Origin: Laceyella sediminis
GTDB lineage: Bacteria; Bacillota; Bacilli; Thermoactinomycetales; Thermoactinomycetaceae
Assembly (NCBI RefSeq): GCF_003003125.1
Contig: NZ_PVTZ01000002.1
Span: 62,001-126,000 of the forward strand
Direction of reading: 5' to 3'
Length of the DNA: 64,000 bases
Shown: piece after piece, positions 52,550-59,815 of the stretch
Position numbering within the stretch: the first letter of the stretch is position 1
How the letters are laid out: the number at the start of each line of letters is the position of its first letter
Notes under the pieces: model-generated
Databases searched by the model: none
What the model saw: the letters and a program-made list of their open reading frames with translations, nothing else
Told to the model about the DNA's origin: nothing
Program-made: the position numbers and the translations under genes

Positions 52550-54279
52550 ACTCTCCCCCCAAATGATCTCGCTTGGCGCTGGTGAAGTCTCCACAACTCT
52601 TGGCTGATCAGGCGGATATCTTGGTCATTTCTGACATGCATCTGCTCCACATTGATCATGAACCCATTGCCGCCGCCCACGCCCGCCATCTTGCTGGTGA
52701 TTCCCTCTGCCAGAGCGCTGAACGTTTTATTGGACAGGGGCAGAACCGCTTCACTGTACCGCCCTTCCCCGACCACGGCCATGGTAGGGCTGGTCACAAT
52801 CCCCCCTTTGGCCAAACCTGGCAACGAGAGGGTTGGCAACTTGGCACCAGTCAAACTGTTGATCTTGGACACGACACTGTTAAACCCATTGATAAATGGG
52901 CGTACAATATCCAACGCTTTGTTGATCCACTTTTTAATGCTGCCAAAAATCCCTTCCCAGATGGACGACGCTTTGGACTTCAAGCTTTCCCATGCGCCAG
53001 TGATCGCGGACGTGACCCCGTTCCAGATCGAGCTGGCCATATTCTTCACGCCGTTCCAGATGCTAGACAGCCAACCTTTGACAGTGTTCCAAACGGACAT
53101 CGTGATCGATTTGATCCGATCCCACACGGATGTGATCGTCGACACCAACCGATTCCATATCGGGGCGAAGATCCCGACAATCGCATTCCACACCGAAGAC
53201 AGGAACGATCGAATGACGTTCCATACAAGGATGACGCCTTCTTTCACTTTGTTCCAAATGGACGTAAATGTGTTCAGCACCCAATTGAGATAGCTGGTGA
53301 ACAGATTGACGATTGATTGCCAGATCGTCGTAAAGAAAGCCACAATCCCATTCCACACCGATTTGACTGTGTCGTCGATCAATGCCCAGATCTCTTGGAA
53401 AAACGCCACCAAGAGCCAAAACGGGAGCGTGAGTACCGTAAGGATCGTCGTGCCCCACTCTTGGAAAAACGAGATAATGCCATTCCAGATGGTCGTGGTA
53501 AACGCGACGATTTGATCCCAGTAAGTGACGATCAATCCGACCAACCACCCGATCGGTCCGGTGATCACCGCCAGGATGGTCATCCCCCATTCCGAGAAAA
53601 ACGTGGTGATGCCGTTCCAAATCGTTTTAATGGTTTCTACGATGCCGTTAAAAATAGTCGTCGCACCCGTCCACAGCCAATTCCAGGCCGCTTGTAACCA
53701 TCCCGACACCGTGTCCCAGTTCTGCCAGATTAGATACGCCACCGCCGCCACCGCCGCCCCGGCCACCATCCAGGGCAACAAAGGAGCCATCGCGCTCCAA
53801 GCAGCGATGGCCATTGCTTTCAGTGAGGCGGTCAATCCGATGAGTGAGGGAATCAATGCTCCCAAAATGGCCCCCGCAACCGCAACGATGGCCACCTTCG
53901 TCTCTTGAGAAAAGGTCTTCTCAAATCCTTCCACCACGCCAAACTTGGACATGTTTGCCACCAGACGCTCAATCGCCCCCGCAATGGTTTCCAAAGCGGG
54001 ACCAATGGTTTTATCAATCGTGAATTGGCTTAACCTGCCAAATGCCTCACTCAGTTGCTCTCCTTGGGTGGAAGCGGAAATCATCGAGCCGACTACGCCC
54101 AAAGCACCCGATTTGATTGAGCTGAACAAGGTCTTTGACGACTTCTTGGCGGCTTCCAGATTCAACATCATATTGCGGGTGCTCTGTGTAACTTGTTGGG
54201 TCGCCATCGCCAATTGCTGTCCGAGCTGGCTGAAGTCCGCAGTCACTTGAATATACGCTTGTCCCAACTGCTGTGCCAT
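52546..54279 (-). CDS. Tape measure protein
   Basis: A 577-residue protein that sets tail length and is ejected with DNA. It begins MAQQLGQAYIQVTADFSQLG, the usual helical start, and has hydrophobic helices (VAIVAVAGAILGALIPSLIG, LPWMVAGAAVAAVAYLIWQN). The middle consists of repeated W-x-W-type units with WNGI..FF..WG phrases about every 30-45 residues, typical of this class. It ends with a Gly-rich segment GGNGFMINVEQMHVRNDQDI. It is fairly short, so a short tail is implied. It directly follows the two tail-chaperone frames. Confidence 0.9.
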   Translation of the reverse strand: MAQQLGQAYIQVTADFSQLGQQLAMATQQVTQSTRNMMLNLEAAKKSSKTLFSSIKSGALGVVGSMISASTQGEQLSEAFGRLSQFTIDKTIGPALETIAGAIERLVANMSKFGVVEGFEKTFSQETKVAIVAVAGAILGALIPSLIGLTASLKAMAIAAWSAMAPLLPWMVAGAAVAAVAYLIWQNWDTVSGWLQAAWNWLWTGATTIFNGIVETIKTIWNGITTFFSEWGMTILAVITGPIGWLVGLIVTYWDQIVAFTTTIWNGIISFFQEWGTTILTVLTLPFWLLVAFFQEIWALIDDTVKSVWNGIVAFFTTIWQSIVNLFTSYLNWVLNTFTSIWNKVKEGVILVWNVIRSFLSSVWNAIVGIFAPIWNRLVSTITSVWDRIKSITMSVWNTVKGWLSSIWNGVKNMASSIWNGVTSAITGAWESLKSKASSIWEGIFGSIKKWINKALDIVRPFINGFNSVVSKINSLTGAKLPTLSLPGLAKGGIVTSPTMAVVGEGRYSEAVLPLSNKTFSALAEGITSKMAGVGGGNGFMINVEQMHVRNDQDIRLISQELWRLHQRQARSFGGRV

Positions 54280-54299
54280 CGAATGCCTCCTTTCTCAGT

Positions 54300-54659
54300 C
54301 TATTGTTCAGAAGAAGAACGCACCGGAATCACGTCCGGGCCGATCTTCTTCACGATTTCGTCAAACCGCCGTCGCCGTTCTGCTTCAGAAAGCACCGGTC
54401 CACTTCGCTTCGCCCTGGCGAGCGGTTTGTATAAATCAGTCGGTTTGATCCGCTTTTTGGAGTGCGGCTGTATCGTCGCAGCGGTCATTGCCGCCCAAAA
54501 CTGGCGAAGCTGATCCTGTCGCCAAAAGTAGCCCTCATACAACTCCCGCAGTTCGGCCGGAGTAAGTCGCCAAAACTCATCATGCGACAGGCCGATGCAA
54601 ATCGCATCCCGCCTTATTTGATGCCAGTCCCAGACATCGGCTCCGTCGGCGGTGCTACT
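54300..54659 (-). CDS. Tail assembly chaperone, T-frame extension (made by frameshift)
   Basis: This 119-codon frame has no ATG with a ribosome-binding site but is open from the A8 run at 54659-54666 to a stop at 54300. Its product reads DVWDWHQIRRDAICIGLSHD then EFWRLTPAELRELYEGYFWR, the typical GLSxxEFWxLTPxEL pattern of the second tail chaperone, followed by a basic tail. It lies +1 (equivalently -2) to the G gene and would be joined to it by slippage on the A-runs. A TTG at 54542 gives only the last 80 residues and is unlikely. Confidence 0.75.
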   Translation of the reverse strand, partial: SSTADGADVWDWHQIRRDAICIGLSHDEFWRLTPAELRELYEGYFWRQDQLRQFWAAMTAATIQPHSKKRIKPTDLYKPLARAKRSGPVLSEAERRRRFDEIVKKIGPDVIPVRSSSEQ

Positions 54660-55015
54660 TTTTTTTGACCGGTCTTTTTTTGCGCTTCCAGCTCCCTGAT
54701 CTGCTCCTCCGTCATCATCGACGTGGCGAACGCTTCGCCAACAGCCATGAAAATTTCATTCATGTCTCCTTGTGACATCACTTCTCCCGCCTCGGTCAAA
54801 GACAGCCCATGGTGCTTCAGCAACCCGGCCCAAGCCAGAGCCCGCATGAACTTGATGGAGATGCGAGACGTGTCCTGCATCTGTTCACTGATTTTGGGCA
54901 CAGTCAATCCTGTCGCTTCTTCCAGTTCCGCCAAGGCGTTGAAATCAAAATGGACGGTGTAGGTTTGTCCGCCAGCGACAAATGAGCGTTGACCTTTTAC
55001 TTTGTTTGCCATCAT
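54614..55015 (-). CDS. Tail assembly chaperone G
   Basis: A 133-residue protein corresponding to gpG of lambda-like phages, which coats the tape measure before the tube forms. VHFDFNALAELEEATGLTVP near residue 18 is the usual core of the family, then FMRALAWAGLLKHHGLSLTE. It ends with EAQKKTGQKKVAPP, encoded by A7 and A8 runs (54675-54681 and 54659-54666) where frameshifting into the T frame is likely. ATG at 55015 with AAAGGA upstream; GTG at 55018 also in frame. Confidence 0.8.
   Translation of the reverse strand: MMANKVKGQRSFVAGGQTYTVHFDFNALAELEEATGLTVPKISEQMQDTSRISIKFMRALAWAGLLKHHGLSLTEAGEVMSQGDMNEIFMAVGEAFATSMMTEEQIRELEAQKKTGQKKVAPPTEPMSGTGIK
54659..54681 (-). promoter_or_regulatory. 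Candidate programmed frameshift site (A7 and A8 runs)
   Basis: In the last codons of gene G, CAA-AAA-AAG and CAA-AAA-AAA-G give runs of seven and eight A. A shift of +1 or -2 at either run enters the T frame; a -1 shift meets TAG at once. Confidence 0.65.
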
Positions 55016-55132
55016 CACATCATCCTTTTCATCGTAATCAGCCGGGCAAACCCGTAGTTTCCTTTAAAACGGATTGGCCCGGCCAGGTGTTATCTCCACA
55101 TCCTACAACCGAATCACACAGCAGCTCGTTCG

Positions 55133-55525
55133 TCAGCCCGCCGGCGTCCACTCGCCGTTCATCTTGAGTTCCACTGAGATGGTGGAGACGTCATCATCGG
55201 GAAATTCCGTAGACATGGATTCGATCAGACATTCCACATCTTCCACATTGACCCCGTTTTCCTGGCGGCGCACCATGATGGCCGTCCGGTTTTTAAAGGC
55301 GTTTTTCAGGGCCAGATAACCGGCATCGTCCTTCACATATAACCCCTCCAGCGAGATGCTACCTTCCTTTTTGCCGTACACATATTGTTGAGTCGTCAGC
55401 CCTTTATGACCCGCTTCAATCAGGTTTACCGACTCCTCGATGGACAGTCCGGTCTGTTCCCCCACCGCGATCCAGTTGGTTCCTTCTTTCACCATGAGCA
55501 ATACCGTGCTTCCGTTGGTTGCCAT
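55133..55525 (-). CDS. Major tail protein (tail tube), paralogue A
   Basis: A 130-residue protein of the type found as tail-tube subunit in Gram-positive siphophages. GEQTGLSIEESVNLIEAGHK near residue 19, TTQQYVYGKKEGSISLEGLY and FPDDDVSTISVELKMNGEW are shared, segment by segment, with the product of the gene just upstream. The ATG follows TTGGGGGG at proper spacing. Two such proteins in tandem may mean two tube subunits or a tube protein plus a tube terminator or decorating form. Confidence 0.75.
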   Translation of the reverse strand: MATNGSTVLLMVKEGTNWIAVGEQTGLSIEESVNLIEAGHKGLTTQQYVYGKKEGSISLEGLYVKDDAGYLALKNAFKNRTAIMVRRQENGVNVEDVECLIESMSTEFPDDDVSTISVELKMNGEWTPAG

Positions 55526-55577
55526 CTTTCATTCCCCCCAAGTTTTGTCTTGTTGAAAATTGTGCCCGCGCATCGGT

Positions 55578-56063
55578 TTAATCGGTAACCGAGCCAGAAA
55601 CCTCGCTGTCCACGATGGTTGGCGGCTCCGTTGTGAATGGATCGTTTGCTTTCAACTCCACGGAAACGGTGGAGACATCATCGTCTGGGTACTCGAAGCT
55701 GATGCTCTCCACCACCACTTCCGCGTATTCAACGTCAGAAGTGGACGTTCCATCAAACACAGCCCGCTTGACATACGCTTTCTTCCTGTTTTTGTAGCTG
55801 TTTTGTAGCACGAGCAATCCCTTTTGGTCTTTATCGGTCGGCATGAAAGCCAAGGCCTCGATGGAAAGGGTGGCTTCCCCTTTGCCGTACACATACTGCT
55901 GATTAGCGACGGTCTTATGCCCCGCTTCAACCAAGTTGACGGATTGCTCTTGGGATAGCGAGGTCTGTTCACCAACCAGGATGTATTTGTCGGTGAATAG
56001 ACCTTCCCCATCATGGTCTTTGTCATATACGAAAATCAAAACAGAACTCCCATTCATGCCCAT
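55578..56063 (-). CDS. Major tail protein (tail tube), paralogue B
   Basis: A 161-residue paralogue of the next gene's product: GEQTSLSQEQSVNLVEAGHK, ANQQYVYGKGEATLSIEALA and YPDDDVSTVSVELKANDPF align without large gaps, but this one has an extra loop near residue 15 and a longer acidic carboxyl end (TEPPTIVDSEVSGSVTD). ATG at 56063 is chosen since GGAGG lies seven bases upstream. Together with A it occupies the tail-tube place between tail completion protein and chaperones. Confidence 0.75.
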   Translation of the reverse strand: MGMNGSSVLIFVYDKDHDGEGLFTDKYILVGEQTSLSQEQSVNLVEAGHKTVANQQYVYGKGEATLSIEALAFMPTDKDQKGLLVLQNSYKNRKKAYVKRAVFDGTSTSDVEYAEVVVESISFEYPDDDVSTVSVELKANDPFTTEPPTIVDSEVSGSVTD

Positions 56064-56137
56064 ATTGATTCCTCCCCAAAATAAAAAACGCATCCCGCAA
56101 GGAGAGCGTCTTCCGTATGTTGGCAATGCAGCCTGAA

Positions 56138-56740
56138 CTACTTGAATTCTTGGATGGTAAACTGGAGCGTGACAACCATCACGTCGATTTTCTGCGTCAG
56201 CAACTTGGCTTGTTCACCGGGAATGTAAATCGGGCCGTTGCAGGTCACCATGACGGATTGCCACTTGGCATAGTTGAGCGGATCATCCGGATCAGGGATC
56301 ACCAGCGGCTGGCGGTGAAAGAGTTCATACACCCTTTCTGCGATGGCTTCCACCTCTTTAAATGTGCCGTCTGGTGTGGCGTTGTCCAAATCCTGACGGT
56401 AAAAACAGCGGATATCTTTGGTAATCGTCCGCGCCTTTTTCGTTTTGCTGGACGCCGCGCTATCCGACGTGTCAGTGACATGGCCGGTGGTTACGATAAA
56501 CCCCCTTAAATCCCGGTATTCGGGATGACTTGATGTAATCTCCGAAAAGTCCAGCTCATACGTGTAGATCGCCGGGCTCAGGTTGGAAACCCATTTGCCC
56601 TGAGACGGGTCCCAATACGTTCCCCCGGCCCCTACCCAAGAGAGCAAGCCATTCTTGTTGGGGACGCCATTGGTGTAGGTACCCACCAACTTGGTGTCCC
56701 CTTTGAGCTTGTTGTAAACGGCATCCGTGATTACGCTCAC
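56138..56740 (-). CDS. Tail completion / minor tail protein
   Basis: A 200-residue protein beginning VSVITDAVYNKLKGDTKLVG, similar to the tail terminator or completion proteins that cap the tail and join it to the head. A middle part with HPEYRDLRGFIVTTGHVTD and a beta-rich end (QKIDVMVVTLQFTIQEF) fit. GTG at 56740 lies six bases from AAAGGGGGTG, while GTG at 56749 overlaps it. Position between the gp10-like and tail-tube genes supports the call; the exact family is uncertain. Confidence 0.6.
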   Translation of the reverse strand: MSVITDAVYNKLKGDTKLVGTYTNGVPNKNGLLSWVGAGGTYWDPSQGKWVSNLSPAIYTYELDFSEITSSHPEYRDLRGFIVTTGHVTDTSDSAASSKTKKARTITKDIRCFYRQDLDNATPDGTFKEVEAIAERVYELFHRQPLVIPDPDDPLNYAKWQSVMVTCNGPIYIPGEQAKLLTQKIDVMVVTLQFTIQEFK

Positions 56741-56761
56741 TGTTATCACCCCCTTTCCCAG

Positions 56762-56896
56762 TAGGGCGTGTCTGGTAAATCAAGTTGGTAGGGAAGAAGC
56801 GGCGGAAAAACCTTTTCTCGAGGAGCGCCGATGCACAAGTGAAGCAAATGAGAAAATGGTTTTGCAGCCGCTGGCCTATTCATCAGACACGCTCTA
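56762..56896 (-). mobile_element. MITE-like fold-back element, copy 2 (inside the prophage)
   Basis: The reverse complement of this 135-base stretch matches the element at 27798-27933 over its whole length with about a dozen differences. Ends are TAGGGCGTGTCTGG (56762-56775) and CAGACACGCTCTA (56884-56896), flanked by TA. It sits between the tail completion and gp10-like genes; its right TA is one base from the stop codon of the latter. Confidence 0.8.
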
Positions 56897-56897
56897 G

Positions 56898-57302
56898 TCA
56901 AATCTTTTTGCCGATCAAGATGTTAGCGATTTGCTTCCCCTCTTCGCTGAGCGTCGGCCGCAGATAAGGACGGGGCGCTTGTTTCACATGTCTCCCGGCG
57001 GAGTCCGTCCCCACAAACCCGAATTCCAGCCGAAGCGCGTACGGAGTGTCGGCTGACAAATACCCGTGCACGACTCCCTTTTTTACTTCCACGCCCGACT
57101 TGATCGACCGGATCAGTTGTCCTGTCACCTTCTTGGGAGATTCCCCCGCTTTCGAGGGGCTCGCCCCACTTGCGTTAGAACGGCTGAGCCTTTTTTTGCA
57201 CTTAGCGGCGGCGTGATCCATAGCCGCCTCCATCCGTTCCCTCAACTGGTTCTGCACCATCTCTTCATACGATTTGGTGTTGATGTCAACCCGGATCGGC
57301 AT
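56898..57302 (-). CDS. HK97 gp10-family head-tail joining protein
   Basis: A 134-residue protein of the HK97-gp10-like family, which joins head and tail. RMEAAMDHAAAKCKKRLSRS near residue 20, VTGQLIRSIKSGVEVKKGVV near residue 57, TPYALRLEFGFVG and QAPRPYLRPTLSEEG near the end are the typical blocks. ATG at 57302 follows AGGGGGGAG. The stop codon is one base from the inserted MITE-like element, so the 3' end of the message now runs into a long hairpin. Confidence 0.82.
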   Translation of the reverse strand: MPIRVDINTKSYEEMVQNQLRERMEAAMDHAAAKCKKRLSRSNASGASPSKAGESPKKVTGQLIRSIKSGVEVKKGVVHGYLSADTPYALRLEFGFVGTDSAGRHVKQAPRPYLRPTLSEEGKQIANILIGKKI

Positions 57303-57313
57303 ATCACTCCCCC

Positions 57314-57643
57314 CTATACCTGCCCCAAATAGGTGCATGTAAAGCGGTACTCCTCCCGCTTGGCATCCACATTGATCACGGCTTTAATCAAATAATTGTG
57401 CTTATCGTCAATCCGCAAAATATTGCCAGCCACCGGTTCAAATTGGGTTTGTGGGTCAGGCCCAAATGAAAAATATCGGCTCCGAATCTCATAAATGGTA
57501 TCCTGCCACCGCACATAGCCGTCCCCTTCCTCTTTCCAGTTCAGGGTACGGATTTCACACCAATAATGGCCCGGATGGCGCAACTGGCTATCCGCAGTGA
57601 GGACCACCATCTTATGGCGGAGCTTTCCAGCATTTACACTCAT
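57314..57643 (-). CDS. Head closure protein / head-tail adaptor
   Basis: A 109-residue beta-rich protein like SPP1 gp16-type stoppers and head-tail adaptors: MSVNAGKLRHKMVVLTADSQ at the start, WCEIRTLNWKEEGDGYVRWQ in the middle and IDDKHNYLIKAVINVDAKRE near the end. It would seal the portal channel after packaging. The ATG overlaps the stop of the gene before it (ATGA), a sign of translational coupling within the connector block. Confidence 0.75.
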   Translation of the reverse strand: MSVNAGKLRHKMVVLTADSQLRHPGHYWCEIRTLNWKEEGDGYVRWQDTIYEIRSRYFSFGPDPQTQFEPVAGNILRIDDKHNYLIKAVINVDAKREEYRFTCTYLGQV

Positions 57644-58107
57644 CGCACTCCGCCCCGATTCTCATAAAGATACGCAACCAACTCCAAGCATTCATGCTTC
57701 AAATCCATAGGAATCATAGGGATGTCCATGGACGGAGGCGGATTTTGGAAATCGGTCCAATACCCCGCTTTGTAGGAAACGGAGATGTTGTCCACACCTG
57801 CGGGCCAAGCCCCATGCAAAATGCCGGTGTGCTTCTCCACCCGATAGGCACTGGGAGACACCTCCGCCCCATTCACCGTGATCGAAGAGATGGATACAAC
57901 AGGATAGGCGCGGAGAAACAACTTGCCATCCCCCGTGCCACTGTATGTTTCTACCGTTTCCCGGTACGTAAGGCCCCGACCGTGCTTCTGTTCCACTTCA
58001 GCCGTTGCAGCCGCGATCAAATGCTGGAGTACCTTATCTTCTAATTGGGACATCAAATCCAATTTCAAATATTCCTTCACTTCTTGCAGTGTGACAAGCG
58101 CTGGCAC
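57640..58107 (-). CDS. Head-tail connector (gp6/gp15-like)
   Basis: A 155-residue helical protein of the portal-adaptor type: MPALVTLQEVKEYLKLDLMS and KVLQHLIAAATAEVEQKHGR at the start, YRETVETYSGTGDGKLFLRA (beta hairpin), PVVSISSITVNG, and a last helix LKHECLELVAYLYENRGG. Such adaptors form a ring beneath the portal. GTG start after AAGGAGGTG. Confidence 0.82.
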   Translation of the reverse strand: MPALVTLQEVKEYLKLDLMSQLEDKVLQHLIAAATAEVEQKHGRGLTYRETVETYSGTGDGKLFLRAYPVVSISSITVNGAEVSPSAYRVEKHTGILHGAWPAGVDNISVSYKAGYWTDFQNPPPSMDIPMIPMDLKHECLELVAYLYENRGGVR

Positions 58108-58109
58108 CT

Positions 58110-58478
58110 TTATGCACCTCCTTGCGATTCGGTTTCCATCAGAAGATAGACATCAAATTGAAAGTCAGCCGACACATTGGTTAAAGCCACTTTGATGAAG
58201 TTGGCCCCCAGTTGGTCTTTGCGCACAAAAATCTCTGATTGTGGGATCAGAGCCAAGTTCTCCGTCTGGCCGCAAATGAATTGTTCATTGTAATAAACAA
58301 TCGGAGTATTTTGGGCCGGATCGACAGTAGATTGGGAAATGGACGCCGCATACCGCCCCCCTTCTTTGGGCCCGATCAACAATCGCAACCGGCTCGCGTG
58401 ACGCACATCGATCCAGTCGGTGTAAACCGTCTCCCCCTGCTCAGCGGTTAGCGTAAATTTGGTCAGCGTCTCAGCCAT
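58110..58478 (-). CDS. Phage structural protein, unknown
   Basis: A 122-residue beta-rich protein, MAETLTKFTLTAEQGETVYT onward, with SRLRLLIGPKEGG and FIKVALTNVSADFQFDVYLL. I do not recognise the family. Location between the toxin cassette and the head-tail connector suggests a head decoration or accessory structural protein. ATG at 58478 follows GGAGGTGA; an in-frame ATG at 58487 overlaps that site. Confidence 0.6.
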   Translation of the reverse strand: MAETLTKFTLTAEQGETVYTDWIDVRHASRLRLLIGPKEGGRYAASISQSTVDPAQNTPIVYYNEQFICGQTENLALIPQSEIFVRKDQLGANFIKVALTNVSADFQFDVYLLMETESQGGA

Positions 58479-58496
58479 GAAAGTCACCTCCAGTGG

Positions 58497-58539
58497 AAAA
58501 AGTTAGGCGCAACCCTCCGCTCTTGCGGAGAACTGCGCC
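58497..58539 (-). terminator. Terminator at the downstream end of the toxin cassette
   Basis: On the minus strand GGCGCA..CTCCGC pairs with GCGGAG..TGCGCC around AAGA, with one small internal bulge, and TAACTTTTT follows. It lies between the second immunity-like gene and the structural genes. The remaining 58540-58717 gap holds nothing recognisable. Confidence 0.8.
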
Positions 58540-58717
58540 AAGTGGTGCCAATCCATCGCGCCCCGCCACATCCATAAGCAGCTTTAACGGGGCACAAGGC
58601 CATTTATCCTTGTACTAAGAATAACACGTTGCCCGGGTTTCGGGTTCCCAACAATGCTTCACAATGGATTCGCAAGAGGGTCAGCGGAGGTTCATCTCCG
58701 AACCGCTCAACCAAGAG

Positions 58718-59197
58718 CTACTCGATGACATTTCCCGTTTGCAGATGGTAGTACCCTTTTTCTAAATATCGATGAAACGTCATCAAGCAAGGGAAAGCGA
58801 ACGATTGGCCGCCCACCTCCCGCAACCGCACCCCCAACCAGTGCGCAAATAGCAGCAACAATGCGGCCATGCAGTCGTTGCCATCACCGCCTCCCATTTT
58901 CTCCCCCATATTCAGGCCGAAGTCAACATTCACCGATGCCAGCGTCCCATACACCGGGCGATTGCCTACAAAACTGAGCGGCACATCGCCTAAGTGCTTA
59001 TCTTTAGGCCGGACATCAACCACACATCCGAAATCATGCGCTTTTCCATGGAAAAGGATCACTCTTGTTTCCACCGCATACCAATGGGTGAAAAGCCTTT
59101 TCAACACAGCATCTACCTTATCTTGTTGTGCGGCAAGTGCGGCACAGACAGCTGCTTGCTCGTTTGCGGACAAGACACCGCCCGCAAGTAGGCTCAC
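58718..59197 (-). CDS. Immunity-like protein B of the MuF toxin cassette
   Basis: A 159-residue protein of no recognised family. Its carboxyl part, HWLGVRLREVGGQSFAFP then YYHLQTG, aligns with that of the neighbouring gene product (KWLGKRIKEVEGYDAFPYP then YYYNLSTG), so the two are paralogues. The pattern toxin gene, then small related genes, is usual for polymorphic toxins with extra immunity genes, which is the basis of the call. GTG start, GGGGGAG five bases upstream. It has its own terminator, and another lies before it. Immunity function is inferred, not shown. Confidence 0.55.
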   Translation of the reverse strand: MSLLAGGVLSANEQAAVCAALAAQQDKVDAVLKRLFTHWYAVETRVILFHGKAHDFGCVVDVRPKDKHLGDVPLSFVGNRPVYGTLASVNVDFGLNMGEKMGGGDGNDCMAALLLLFAHWLGVRLREVGGQSFAFPCLMTFHRYLEKGYYHLQTGNVIE

Positions 59198-59234
59198 ACC
59201 GACTCCCCCTCTCCCTTAGCATCAACGCCCTGGC

Positions 59235-59265
59235 AAAAGAAAAAACCAGCCCTGTCGAGCTGGCT
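59235..59265 (-). terminator. Terminator between the two immunity-like genes
   Basis: On the minus strand CCAGC pairs with GCTGG around an 8-base loop and is followed by TTTTTTCTTTT. Short stem but strong T-run. Confidence 0.7.
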
Positions 59266-59308
59266 GTCCGGCATCATGGCCTTTCTCCTTGCGCGCGTCT
59301 TGAGAAAA

Positions 59309-59788
59309 TCAAATATGTTCTCTTGTACCCGTAGATAAATTATAGTAATACGGCTCATCCCCTTGAAAACAAATGCAGATGGGATATGGAAAGGCGTCAT
59401 ACCCTTCCACCTCTTTAATTCGCTTGCCCAGCCATTTGACCAACAGCTTCTCTCCAATCAAAAGATATGCATCCAACAGATCTTCTTCTAACAGCGCGTC
59501 AACATCGAAGTCATCACCGAAATAAAAAGATCCTCCGGCCACGCCTTCCACACGGATGATATCCGTTCCCCGATCTTCTTCAAACATGGGTGCCCGATCA
59601 AAAGGAGCGGTGTGGGGATACGCATCGAAGCCGATCCCGTACTTATCCGTCACCGCTTCCAACATGACCAACTGAGTTTCTTCTAAATAAGGGAAAGCGA
59701 AAATCTGTTTGATCGCCTGGATGATCGCTTCCCGTTCTTTTTCAAATATATCCAAAATCTTATATTGGTCTTCTGTAGGAACTTTCAT
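59309..59788 (-). CDS. Immunity-like protein A of the MuF toxin cassette
   Basis: A 159-residue acidic protein (many D and E, for example FGDDFDVDALLEEDLLDAYL) starting 27 bases after the toxin gene, with GGGAGG upstream of the ATG, so the two are probably co-transcribed. Placement, size and acidity are typical of an antitoxin for a basic nuclease. The carboxyl end shares W-L-G-x-R-(I/L)-x-E-V-x-G and Y-Y-x-L-x-T-G with protein B. No immunity family is recognised. An unrelated accessory role cannot be ruled out. Confidence 0.6.
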   Translation of the reverse strand: MKVPTEDQYKILDIFEKEREAIIQAIKQIFAFPYLEETQLVMLEAVTDKYGIGFDAYPHTAPFDRAPMFEEDRGTDIIRVEGVAGGSFYFGDDFDVDALLEEDLLDAYLLIGEKLLVKWLGKRIKEVEGYDAFPYPICICFQGDEPYYYNLSTGTREHI

Positions 59789-59815
59789 TCTTCATGACCT
59801 CCCATAATATTAAGG

